From NCBI RefSeq assembly GCF_014648255.1, contig NZ_BMQT01000007.1, positions 294,862-358,861 on the forward strand: a stretch of 64,000 nucleotides of DNA, in the 5' to 3' direction. The notes beneath the pieces were generated by a model that worked only from the letters and a program-made list of their open reading frames with translations, was not told where the DNA came from and made no database searches. The stretch comes from Nocardioides albus (lineage in GTDB: Bacteria > Actinomycetota > Actinomycetes > Propionibacteriales > Nocardioidaceae). Each line of letters opens with the position of its first letter. Position 1 is the stretch's first letter. The position numbers were made by a program, and so were the translations under genes. This document shows positions 55,498 through 64,000 of the stretch, piece by piece.

Positions 55498-56700
55498 GTG
55501 GTCTTAGGGGTCGCGGGCGGCATCGCCGCCTACAAGGCGGCCGAGCTGCTGCGCCGGTTCACCGAGTCCGGCCATGACGTGACCGTGGTCCCCACGGCCT
55601 CCGCCCTCGAGTTCGTCGGTGCCCCCACCTGGGCGGCACTGTCGGGCAAGGAGATCGCCACCGGCGTCTTCGAGAACATCACCGAGGTCCCGCACGTACG
55701 CATCGGGCAGCAGGCCGACCTCGTCGTGGTCGCGCCCGCGACCGCCAACACGCTCGCCCGCGCGGCCCACGGCCTCGCGGACGACCTGCTCAGCAACGTA
55801 CTGCTCACCGCGCGCTGCCCGGTCGTGTTCGCTCCGGCGATGCACACCGAGATGTGGGAGCATCCCGCCACCCAGGCCAACGTCGCCACGCTGCGCGAGC
55901 GCGGCAACATCGTCATCGAGCCCGCCGAGGGCCGGCTGACCGGCAAGGACACCGGCAAGGGCCGGCTTCCGGAGCCGGCCGAGATCTTCGAGCTCTCCCG
56001 CGCCGTGCTCACCCATGGCGGCCGGGCGGACCTCGTCGGTCGTCACGTCGTGGTCTCGGCCGGCGGCACCCGGGAGTATCTGGACCCGGTCCGCTTCCTC
56101 GGCAACCGTTCGTCCGGGCTCCAGGGCTACGCGATCGCCCGTGCCGCGGCCGCCCGCGGGGCCGAGGTGACCCTGGTCGCCGCCAACGTGACCCTGCCCG
56201 ACCCGGCCGGCCTCAAGGTCGTACGTGTCGGCACCACCGCCGAGCTGCGCGACGCCGTGGTCTCCGCGGCTGCCGGTGCGGACGCGGTGGTCATGGCCGC
56301 CGCTCCGGCCGACTTCCGCCCGACGGGGGTGAGCGAGGCGAAGATCAAGAAGGCCGCCGACGGGTCGGCGCCGACCATCGAGCTGATCCAGAACCCGGAC
56401 ATCCTGGCCGAGATCTCCCACCATCGGACCAAGCCCGGCCAGGTCGTGGTGGGTTTCGCCGCCGAGACCGGTGACGAGACCGGCTCGGTGCTCGACCTGG
56501 CTGCCGCCAAGCTGAAGCGGAAGGGCTGCGACCTGCTCGTCGTCAACGACGTCAGCGGTGGCGCCGTCTTCGGCAGCGGGGTCAACAAGGCGGTCATCCT
56601 GGGGGCCGACGGCGGCCACGTCGACGTGCAGGAAGGGGCCAAGTCCGCCCTTGCCGAGGTGATCTGGGACCAGATCGTCACAAGGCTCGGTGAGCGATAG
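55498..56700 (+). CDS. coaBC: Bifunctional phosphopantothenoylcysteine decarboxylase / phosphopantothenate-cysteine ligase
   Basis: 400 residues from GTG. Two steps of coenzyme A synthesis. CoaC half: VAGGIAAYKAAELLRRF, APATANTLARAAHGLADDLL and PAMHTEMWEHPATQANV (flavin and substrate motif with His in the usual Asn position). CoaB half: VSAGGTREYLDPVRFLGNRS, MAAAPADFRP and VVGFAAETGDE. The frame is coding-like for another 18 codons upstream (LDERRPKVVLGV), with AGGT before a CTG at 55444, so a CTG start giving about 418 residues fits the family's N-terminus better. Confidence 0.94.
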   Translation: MVLGVAGGIAAYKAAELLRRFTESGHDVTVVPTASALEFVGAPTWAALSGKEIATGVFENITEVPHVRIGQQADLVVVAPATANTLARAAHGLADDLLSNVLLTARCPVVFAPAMHTEMWEHPATQANVATLRERGNIVIEPAEGRLTGKDTGKGRLPEPAEIFELSRAVLTHGGRADLVGRHVVVSAGGTREYLDPVRFLGNRSSGLQGYAIARAAAARGAEVTLVAANVTLPDPAGLKVVRVGTTAELRDAVVSAAAGADAVVMAAAPADFRPTGVSEAKIKKAADGSAPTIELIQNPDILAEISHHRTKPGQVVVGFAAETGDETGSVLDLAAAKLKRKGCDLLVVNDVSGGAVFGSGVNKAVILGADGGHVDVQEGAKSALAEVIWDQIVTRLGER

Positions 56701-57000
56701 GCCGCCTGCTGCGCGGCTTCCCAGCGCGCACCCGGCGGCGTTATCGTCAGTCGACGGCCAACACCGGGCCGCCTCCCTCCTCTGCCTTGCCGGGCACACG
56801 CTGGAAAACCGCTCGCGACGGCGCCCTATCGCCCACCGAGCCTTACGCCTGGATGAACAACGTACAAACTGACGACACGCCACGCGCCACGATGAGGACC
56901 AGCCCAACGGTCCTGGGGTTCGGGGTCTATGTTTGTCGACCAGAACGACTGACGTTTTCTTTCCTGAACACCCACACGAACCTGTGAAACGGAGCTACAC
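56701..57000 (+). other. Gene-free stretch upstream of metK
   Basis: 300 bp. I see no SAM-responsive riboswitch fold or conserved motif. The last 120 bp are relatively A/T-rich for this genome, and TATGTT near 56928 could be a -10 box, leaving a 5' leader of about 60 nt ending in ACGGAG before the metK GTG. Confidence 0.4.
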
Positions 57001-58200
<1,200 letters not shown>

Positions 58201-58220
58201 TCCACCGCACCACCCAATTT

Positions 58221-58263
58221 GCCGAGTCGGCGCGTTCTGACGCGCCGACTCGGCGTGGTTTTT
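58221..58263 (+). terminator. Rho-independent terminator after metK
   Basis: Perfect 14-bp stem (GCCGAGTCGGCGCG with its complement), 6-nt loop TTCTGA, then GTGGTTTTT. The clearest classical terminator in the window. Confidence 0.95.
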
Positions 58264-58287
58264 GGTCAGGAAAAGCTGGCGCCCATA

Positions 58288-58345
58288 TTGATCTCGACCC
58301 GCTTCGCCGGTTCGCAAGCTCACCCGCTGCGCTCGCTCGATCTCC
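58288..58345. repeat. Possible dispersed repeat between metK and priA
   Basis: TTGATCTCGACCCGCTTCGCC resembles the core of the repeat at 19467, and GCTGCGCTCGCTCGATCTCC follows the GAGCGCAGCGAGC vocabulary. Similarity is partial. Confidence 0.35.
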
Positions 58346-58404
58346 TCGCGTTTGCCCGGCGCAAGCGCCGGGCAAGGCTTGGATGTCGGCGCGGGCTGGT
58401 AGAA

Positions 58405-60483
58405 ATGGCGGTTGTGAGCCGGGAACCGCAGGAGGCAGCCGGGGCAGCCGAGCTGGAGCTGCCCGGGCTGGTTCGCGACCGGGTGAAGGAGGGGCGGGCG
58501 AAGGCCGCGGCGACGCGGGCACGGAAGGCCGCGGAGGCGTTGATCGCCGAGGTCGATCCGGTCGCCAAGGTCCTGGTCGACCTGCCGATGGCCCACCTGG
58601 ACAAACCGTTCGACTACGCCGTCCCGGCCTCGATGGCCGAGGAGGCGCGGCCGGGGGTGCGGGTGAAGGTGCGGTTCGGGCCGAAGGACGTCGACGGGTT
58701 CGTCGTGGCGCGTGCGGAGGCCTCCGAGGTCGCGAACCTGCAGCCGCTCAAGCGGGTGGTCAGCTCCGAGGTGGTGCTCACCCCGCAGGTGGCCGCGCTG
58801 AGCGACTCGGTCGCGCGGCGCTACGCGGGCGCCCGTGCAGACGTGCTCCGGCTGGCCATCCCGCCCCGACACGCGTCGACCGAGAAAGAACCCTCAGCGG
58901 CCGTCCCGGCCGCGCCGCCCTTCGACGCCGCTGCCGCGGCAGCGGCCTGGGCCGGTCATGAGCCGGCGACCGCGTTCTTACGACACCTCGCCTCCGGCGG
59001 TGCGCCGCGTGCGGTCTGGCACGCCGCGGCCGGCACTGACCACGCCGACCTGATCGCACACGCCACCGCGGCGACGCTGGCCTCCGGGCGCGGCGCCCTG
59101 GTCGTCGTGCCGGACTGGAAGGATCTCGCCCGACTCGACGTCGCGATGACGAAGGTGCTGGGGGAGGGACAGCATGCCGTGCTGGCAGCCGACGCCGGAC
59201 CCGCGTCGCGCTACCGGGAGTTCCTGCGGGTCGCCCGAGGCGCGGTGAAGGTGGCGATCGGCACCCGTGCGGCCGCCTTCGCGCCGGTGCGCCACCTCGG
59301 ACTGGTGGTGGTCTGGGACGACGGCGACGACCTGCTCGCCGAGCAGCGTTCGCCCTATCCTCACGCACGGGACGTGTTGCTGCTGCGGGCCGAGCAGGAG
59401 CAGGCGGCCGCGCTCGTCGGTGGCTTCGCCAGGACAGTGGAGGCCGGGTTCCTGTCCGAGACGGGCTGGGCGCAGGAGATCCGGCCGTCGCGCGCCTTGG
59501 CCAGGCAGCGGGTGAGCATCGAGATCACCGGCGACACCGACTTCGACCTCGAGAAGGACCCGCTCACCAGGGCCTCCCGGGTGCCTCGCGAGGCCCACGA
59601 GATCATCCGCGCGGCTCTCGCCACCGGACCCGTCCTGCTGCAGACGCCCCGGCGGGGATATGCGGCTTCGCTGGCCTGCGACCGCTGCCGTACGCCGGCC
59701 AGGTGCCCTGCCTGCCAAGGGCCGCTGCAGCTCGGCGGACCGGCCGCGCCGCCGACGTGCGGCTGGTGCGGTCACGTCGAGACGGCGTGGGCGTGCGGAG
59801 CGTGCGGCGGGTTCGGGCTGCGGGCGCCGATCATCGGCGAGGCGCGTACGGCCGAGGAGATGGGACGCTCCTTCGCCGGTGTGCGGGTGGTGACCTCCTC
59901 GGCAGGCGCGGTGAGACAGACGGTGCCGGGCACGCCGGCGATCGTCGTCGCGACCATCGGCGCCGAGCCGGTCGCCGAAGGGGGTTACACCGCGGTGTTG
60001 TTGCTCGACACCTGGCTGCTGCTCGGGCGGCCCGACCTGCGTACGGACGAGGAGGCCTTGCGACGTTGGAGCAACGCCGCCGGGCTGGTGCGGCCCGGAG
60101 GCCGGGTGCTGGTGGTTGGAGACCCCGCGCTGCCGGTGCTGCAGGCCCTGGTGCGGTGGGATCAGCCCGGGTTCGCCCAGCGGGAGGCGTCCGCACGGCA
60201 GGAGGCCCACCTGCCTCCGGCATCGCGGCTGGCCACCATCACCGGCACGCCCGGCGCGCTCGACGACGCGCTCACCCTGCTGGCGCTGCCGCCAGGCGCC
60301 GAGGTGCTGGGCCCGGCCCCCGCCGAGCCCACTTCCACCGGAGATGCACGGCTGCGCGCGGTCGTACGCGTGCCGCGATCCCTCGGGGTGAGGCTCACCG
60401 AGGCGCTCGGGGAGCTGCAGCGGGTGCGGTCGGCGCGCAAGCTCGACCCGGTGCGGGTCCAGGTGGATCCGCCGACGCTCTGA
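58405..60483 (+). CDS. priA: Primosomal protein N' (PriA), helicase motifs degenerate
   Basis: 692 residues from the ATG. Fork-restart factor. The N-terminal 3'-DNA-binding domain is clear (VLVDLPMAHLDKPFDYAVPA; GVRVKVRFGPKDVDGFVVAR). Where the Walker A GSGKT should be, the sequence reads AAAGTDHADLIAHA, and the DEEH-type box is VWDDGDD. ATP hydrolysis is therefore unlikely, as is known for actinobacterial PriA. Zinc-binding cysteines are complete: LACDRCRTPARCPACQG and CGWCGHVETAWACGACGG near residues 425-470. An upstream in-frame extension would be encoded by the metK-priA repeat zone and is rejected. Confidence 0.92.
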   Translation: MAVVSREPQEAAGAAELELPGLVRDRVKEGRAKAAATRARKAAEALIAEVDPVAKVLVDLPMAHLDKPFDYAVPASMAEEARPGVRVKVRFGPKDVDGFVVARAEASEVANLQPLKRVVSSEVVLTPQVAALSDSVARRYAGARADVLRLAIPPRHASTEKEPSAAVPAAPPFDAAAAAAAWAGHEPATAFLRHLASGGAPRAVWHAAAGTDHADLIAHATAATLASGRGALVVVPDWKDLARLDVAMTKVLGEGQHAVLAADAGPASRYREFLRVARGAVKVAIGTRAAAFAPVRHLGLVVVWDDGDDLLAEQRSPYPHARDVLLLRAEQEQAAALVGGFARTVEAGFLSETGWAQEIRPSRALARQRVSIEITGDTDFDLEKDPLTRASRVPREAHEIIRAALATGPVLLQTPRRGYAASLACDRCRTPARCPACQGPLQLGGPAAPPTCGWCGHVETAWACGACGGFGLRAPIIGEARTAEEMGRSFAGVRVVTSSAGAVRQTVPGTPAIVVATIGAEPVAEGGYTAVLLLDTWLLLGRPDLRTDEEALRRWSNAAGLVRPGGRVLVVGDPALPVLQALVRWDQPGFAQREASARQEAHLPPASRLATITGTPGALDDALTLLALPPGAEVLGPAPAEPTSTGDARLRAVVRVPRSLGVRLTEALGELQRVRSARKLDPVRVQVDPPTL

Positions 60484-60538
60484 CCCACGCTCAGCCCACG
60501 TATTGTGGTCCCGACACGCTCGACCACCTAGGAGAACA

Positions 60539-61084
60539 GTGGCGATCCAGCCCATCCGACTCTTCGGCGACCCCGTGCTGCGCAAGCCAGCGATCGAGGT
60601 CGTCGACTTCGACAAGGAGCTGCGCAAGCTCGTTGCCGACCTGACCGACACCATGCTCGAGGCACCTGGTGCCGGACTGGCCGCTCCGCAGATCGGGGTG
60701 AGCCTTCGCGTCTTCACCTGGTATGTCGACGGTGAGGTCGGCCACCTGGTCAACCCGGACCTGACGCTGTCGGAGGAGACGCAGGACGGGGGAGAGGGCT
60801 GCCTGTCGCTGCCCGACCTCACCTTCGACTGCCGCCGTGCCCTCTCGGTGGTGGCGAAGGGCTTCGACATGCACGGCGAGCCCGTCACCATCGAGGGCTC
60901 CGAGCTGCTCGCCCGGGCCATCCAGCACGAGACCGATCACCTCGACGGAATCCTCTTCATCGACCGGCTCGACGAAGCCGCCCGCAAGGCGGCGATGAAG
61001 GAGATCCGGGAGTCGGAGTGGTTCGGCCTGGAGAAGCCGAAGGTGAAGATCTCGCCGCACGCGACGAACGGGTTCGGGTTCTGA
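60539..61084 (+). CDS. def: Peptide deformylase
   Basis: 181 residues. Removes the N-formyl group from nascent chains. Motif 1 GAGLAAPQIG near residue 43, motif 2 EGCLSLPD near residue 87, motif 3 QHETDHLDG near residue 130 give the three metal ligands. GTG start with AGGAGAAC. TATTGT near 60501 is a possible -10 box. Overlaps fmt (TGATG); pairing of def with fmt is the usual arrangement since they act in one cycle. Confidence 0.96.
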   Translation: MAIQPIRLFGDPVLRKPAIEVVDFDKELRKLVADLTDTMLEAPGAGLAAPQIGVSLRVFTWYVDGEVGHLVNPDLTLSEETQDGGEGCLSLPDLTFDCRRALSVVAKGFDMHGEPVTIEGSELLARAIQHETDHLDGILFIDRLDEAARKAAMKEIRESEWFGLEKPKVKISPHATNGFGF

Positions 61085-62019
61085 TGCGGGTCGTCTTCGC
61101 AGGTACGCCTGAGGTCGCCGTCCCCTCTCTGGACGCGATCGCTCGCTCCCGGCACGAGCTTGTCGGCGTCGTCACCCGCCCCGATGCCGCCCAGGGTCGC
61201 AGCAAGCGGCTGGTGCCGTCTCCGGTGGCCCAGCGGGCCGAGGAGCTCGGGGTCCCGGTGCTGAAGCCGGAGCATCCCCGTGAGCCCGAGTTCCAGGCCG
61301 CACTCGAGGCGCTGGAGCCCGACTGCTGCCCGGTGGTCGCCTACGGCGCGATGCTGCCGCAGTCGGCCCTGGACATCCCGCCGCACGGCTGGGTCAACCT
61401 GCACTTCTCGCTCCTGCCCGCCTACCGGGGCGCGGCTCCGGTGCAGCGTGCGGTGTGGGCCGGTGAGGAGATCTCCGGTGCCACGACGTTCCGGATCGTG
61501 AAGGCGATGGACGCCGGCCCGGTCTTCGGCACGATGACCCAGGCGCTGGCGCCCGACGAGACCTCCGGGTCGCTCTTCGAGAAGCTCACCGAGGGCGGCG
61601 CCGAGCTGCTGGTCCGCACCCTTGACGGCATCGAGGACGGTTCCCTGGAGGCGCGCGAGCAACCAGCCGAGGGGATCACCTACGCCGAGAAGATCACCGT
61701 CGAGGACGCCCGGATCGACTGGTCGCAGAGCGCGGCCGCCATCGACCGGCAGATCCGGGCCTGCACCCCCGCGCCAGGCGCCTGGACGCTGCTCGACGGT
61801 GAGCGGTTCAAGGTCGGGCCGGTGACGAAGGCGGACATCGCCCAGCCGCCACTGGGGCTGGCGCCCGGCGAGCTGGGTGCCACCAAGAACGACGTCTTCG
61901 TCGGCACCGGCACCGCGCCCGTGCGCCTGGGCCGCGTGAAGGCCTTCGGCAAGAAGGAGATGTCGGCGGCGGACTGGGCCCGCGGCGTACGTCTGGAGTC
62001 CGGTGTCACCTTCGAATAG
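61084..62019 (+). CDS. fmt: Methionyl-tRNA formyltransferase
   Basis: 311 residues. Formylates initiator Met-tRNA using 10-formyl-THF. MRVVFAGTPEVAVPSLDAIA at the N-terminus, catalytic region VNLHFSLLPAYRGAAPVQRA near residue 108, and a C-terminal OB-like tRNA-binding domain (IRACTPAPGAWTLLDGERFK). Coupled to def upstream and overlapping rsmB by 17 bp. Confidence 0.96.
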   Translation: MRVVFAGTPEVAVPSLDAIARSRHELVGVVTRPDAAQGRSKRLVPSPVAQRAEELGVPVLKPEHPREPEFQAALEALEPDCCPVVAYGAMLPQSALDIPPHGWVNLHFSLLPAYRGAAPVQRAVWAGEEISGATTFRIVKAMDAGPVFGTMTQALAPDETSGSLFEKLTEGGAELLVRTLDGIEDGSLEAREQPAEGITYAEKITVEDARIDWSQSAAAIDRQIRACTPAPGAWTLLDGERFKVGPVTKADIAQPPLGLAPGELGATKNDVFVGTGTAPVRLGRVKAFGKKEMSAADWARGVRLESGVTFE

Positions 62020-63463
62020 GACACAGCCGGGTAGGCGCTCAGGCCCCGGTCGGAGACCGCACGGCAAGCCCAAGGGCAGCACGAAGCCCGCCGATCCCGC
62101 TCGGCTCGCTGCGTTCGAGGTGCTGAAGGCGGTGCGGGTCGATGAGGCGTACGCCAACCTGGTGCTGCCCCACGTCCTGGGCCGTCTCGGGCTGGAGGGT
62201 CGCGACGCGGCCTTCGCCACCGAGCTGGCCTCGGGGACGCTGCGGCAGCAGGGGACGTACGACGCCGTGCTGGCCGCCTGCATCGACCGGCCGCTGGCAA
62301 AGGTCGAGGCGAAGGTGCTCGACGTGCTGCGGCTGGGAGCACACCAGGTGCTGTCCATGCGGGTACCCGACCACGCTGCGATCTCGACCAGCGTCGACCT
62401 GACCCGTTCGAAGGTCGGGCAGGGGCCGGCCGGCTTCGTCAATGCCGTGCTGCGCAAGGTCACTCGCAAGTCCCTCGACGAGTGGGTCGCCGAGGTGGCG
62501 CCTCCTCGCGAGAAGGACCACGACGGCTGGGCCTCGATCGCCTTCAGCCATCCGCGCTGGGTCGTCGAGCAGCTCGCCGAGGCGGTCGGTCGCGACCAGG
62601 TCGACGCGCTGCTCGAGGCCGACAACGTACCGCCGTCGGTCACGCTCGTCGCCCGTCCCGGGCGGGCGCGGGTCGAGGAGCTCGGTGGCGCCCCGACGCC
62701 CTACTCGCCCTACGGCGTCACGCTCGACTCCGGCTCACCGGCCGGCATCGCGGCCGTCGCCGAAGGACGTGCGGGCGTGCAGGACGAGGGCTCGCAACTC
62801 GTGGCGATCGCCCTGGCCGAGGCCGACATCGAACGCGACGGCGACCGGGCAGAGTCCTGGCTGGACCTGTGCGCCGGGCCGGGAGGGAAGTCCGCGTTGC
62901 TGAGTGCGCTCGCTGCGCAGCAAGGCGCCGCGCTGGTCGCCAACGAGCGCCAGCCGCATCGCGCCGGACTCGTGCTCGCCAACCTGACCGACCGCTCTTC
63001 GGGATCGTCGGTCGAGGGCGTCACCGGCGTCGTGGCAGGCGACGGGAACAAGCCGCCGTTCAAGGACGCCACCTTCGACCGGGTCCTCGTCGACGCCCCC
63101 TGCACCGGCCTGGGCGCGCTGCGCCGCCGGCCGGAGGCACGGTGGCGGCGGGCCACGGCCGACCTCGACGTACTCGTCGACCTCCAGCGCTCCCTGCTCG
63201 ACCGGGCGATCGACCTGACCCGGCCGGGCGGTGTCGTGCTCTACGCGACCTGTTCGCCGGTTCTGGCCGAGACCAGGGGCGTGGTGCAGAGCGTGCTCGA
63301 GGGCCGATCCGACGTGACCCTCGAGCCTGTCCTCGCGACCGCTGGCACGGTGCCCGACAGCGCCGGGCCGATCGAGGGCACCGTGCAGCTGTGGCCGCAC
63401 CGCCACGGCACCGACGCGATGTTCCTGGCGCTGTTGCGCCGCTCACCTGAGACGCTCAGCTGA
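62003..63463 (+). CDS. rsmB: 16S rRNA (cytosine-967-C5)-methyltransferase RsmB
   Basis: 486 residues. N-terminal basic tail, NusB-like RNA-binding domain (ARLAAFEVLKAVRVDEAYAN; LGAHQVLSMRVPDHAAIS), then a SAM-dependent methyltransferase domain with motif I WLDLCAGPGGKSALLSALAA near residue 285. Both catalytic cysteines are visible: VDAPCTGLGALRRRPEARW near residue 365 and YATCSPVLAETRGVV near residue 413. GTG start lies inside the fmt 3' end. Confidence 0.94.
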   Translation: MSPSNRTQPGRRSGPGRRPHGKPKGSTKPADPARLAAFEVLKAVRVDEAYANLVLPHVLGRLGLEGRDAAFATELASGTLRQQGTYDAVLAACIDRPLAKVEAKVLDVLRLGAHQVLSMRVPDHAAISTSVDLTRSKVGQGPAGFVNAVLRKVTRKSLDEWVAEVAPPREKDHDGWASIAFSHPRWVVEQLAEAVGRDQVDALLEADNVPPSVTLVARPGRARVEELGGAPTPYSPYGVTLDSGSPAGIAAVAEGRAGVQDEGSQLVAIALAEADIERDGDRAESWLDLCAGPGGKSALLSALAAQQGAALVANERQPHRAGLVLANLTDRSSGSSVEGVTGVVAGDGNKPPFKDATFDRVLVDAPCTGLGALRRRPEARWRRATADLDVLVDLQRSLLDRAIDLTRPGGVVLYATCSPVLAETRGVVQSVLEGRSDVTLEPVLATAGTVPDSAGPIEGTVQLWPHRHGTDAMFLALLRRSPETLS

Positions 63464-64000
63464 CCCAGGTGAGCGACGTGGCGAGCTTCTCCAGGTCGGC
63501 ATCGGTGGTGCCCTGCCCGCTCTGCACACTGATGAAGATGTCGCCGTGGAGGTCGGTCACGTACGCACCGGAGCCCGGGCCACCCTTGTCAGGGCTCGTG
63601 CTCCACACCTTGTAGTCCTTGGCAGGGCGGATCACGAGCCCTGCGACGCCACCGTCATCGGAGGTGCAGGACGCTTTGTCGTCGATGAGGAACCACTCGC
63701 AGGTCCATCCGGCCGGAACCTCGACCGGAACGGAGTCCACGAGCCCCTGGCGAAGGCCTTCGGTGGCGAACCTGAGCCCCGGGTAGTCCTGGCCTATCGG
63801 GAATCCAGCCGACCAGTAGTCCTGCACAGCCTGCTCCGGACCGGACACGATCATCGTGAACCCGGTTCCGGGCCCGGTGAGCATGGATGCGCCCTGGATC
63901 GTGATGTCCATCGTGTCGGCCTCCGCGTTGGTGACGACGAGACCGGTGAGACCGTTCCCGAGGTCCACCGTCTGCCCCGTGGCGAGCGCTCCGGCCGAAG
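63456..64000 (-). CDS. Hypothetical protein, truncated by the window edge
   Basis: Partial: the frame is open to the end of the window, so the N-terminus lies beyond it. A GTG at 63968 is an internal alternative. The visible 180 residues are beta-rich (GLTGLVVTNAEADTMDITIQ; SVPVEVPAGWTCEWFLIDDK; AYVTDLHGDIFISVQSG), with a pair of cysteines (TCEW, SCTS), suggesting an exported or lipid-anchored domain. Family not recognised. Convergent with rsmB, overlapping by 8 bp. Confidence 0.65.
   Translation of the reverse strand, partial: SAGALATGQTVDLGNGLTGLVVTNAEADTMDITIQGASMLTGPGTGFTMIVSGPEQAVQDYWSAGFPIGQDYPGLRFATEGLRQGLVDSVPVEVPAGWTCEWFLIDDKASCTSDDGGVAGLVIRPAKDYKVWSTSPDKGGPGSGAYVTDLHGDIFISVQSGQGTTDADLEKLATSLTWVS

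Noticed and set aside
56701..57000. SAM riboswitch before metK
   Set aside because: No stem arrangement or conserved core of a known SAM-responsive class could be recognised; only a plain promoter-like region is seen.
58219..58404. Longer N-terminus of PriA starting just after metK
   Set aside because: It would begin within the metK terminator and be encoded by repeat-like sequence, and has no homology to the family N-terminus.

Overview
The window is high-GC DNA from an actinobacterium, most likely Nocardioides or a close relative. This rests on GC-rich third codon positions, frequent GTG and TTG starts, mIHF beside gmk-rpoZ-coaBC, a PriA without helicase motifs, DUF2510 and DUF6167-like proteins, and many starts that look leaderless. 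No RNA gene, prophage, insertion sequence or CRISPR array is visible. Nearly every base belongs to a gene or a short, structured intergenic element.

Layout. (1) 1-1347: 3' end of aspS, with a strong bidirectional hairpin after it. (2) 1.4-17.5 kb: an accessory block between aspS and rarA. It holds two tiny genes for exported peptides on the minus strand, a divergent XRE/NB-ARC/TPR (STAND) regulator, and two consecutive five-gene peptide ABC importers in the same order C-A-B-D-F. (3) 17.6-29.1 kb: a dense housekeeping run, rarA, two small envelope-type genes, alaS, ruvX, mltG, aroE, an A24 prepilin peptidase, aroC, aroK, aroB. (4) 29.1-31.9 kb: an interruption of the aromatic cluster carrying a DUF6000-like remnant, an orphan AraC-type regulator, an inverted pair of short repeats, an acyl-CoA dehydrogenase and a TetR regulator. 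(5) 31.9-33.5 kb: aroQ, efp, nusB. (6) 33.7-36 kb: a ParA/MinD-like ATPase and a quinone oxidoreductase. (7) 36.0-38.9 kb: pyrR-pyrB-pyrC behind a PyrR-type leader. (8) 39-46.8 kb: a patchwork of single genes (methyltransferase, DUF2200, ABC-F with a possible attenuator, orphan VapB, two DUF3592-like membrane proteins, Nudix, YhcG-type nuclease, AIM24). (9) 47-53.4 kb: carA-carB-pyrD-pyrF behind a second, nearly identical PyrR leader. (10) 53.5-63.5 kb: a lipoprotein, mihF-gmk-rpoZ-coaBC, metK, priA, def-fmt-rsmB, then a partial gene running out of the window.

How the parts work together. The two pyrimidine operons together encode the whole path from bicarbonate, glutamine and aspartate to UMP except orotate phosphoribosyltransferase. 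They share a leader motif, so PyrR probably controls both in trans. aroE, aroC, aroK, aroB and aroQ cover five of the seven shikimate steps. The most speculative but most interesting unit is 1.4-11 kb, where secreted peptides, oligopeptide importers and a TPR-sensor regulator lie side by side. These are the ingredients of an export-import peptide signalling circuit.

At finer scale the window has dispersed short palindromic repeats. They tend to sit at stop codons. One is flanked by a 13-bp direct duplication, and another family lies in frame inside pyrF and inside the DUF6167-like gene. Three long palindromes without U-tracts close the aroB, pyrC and pyrF operons.
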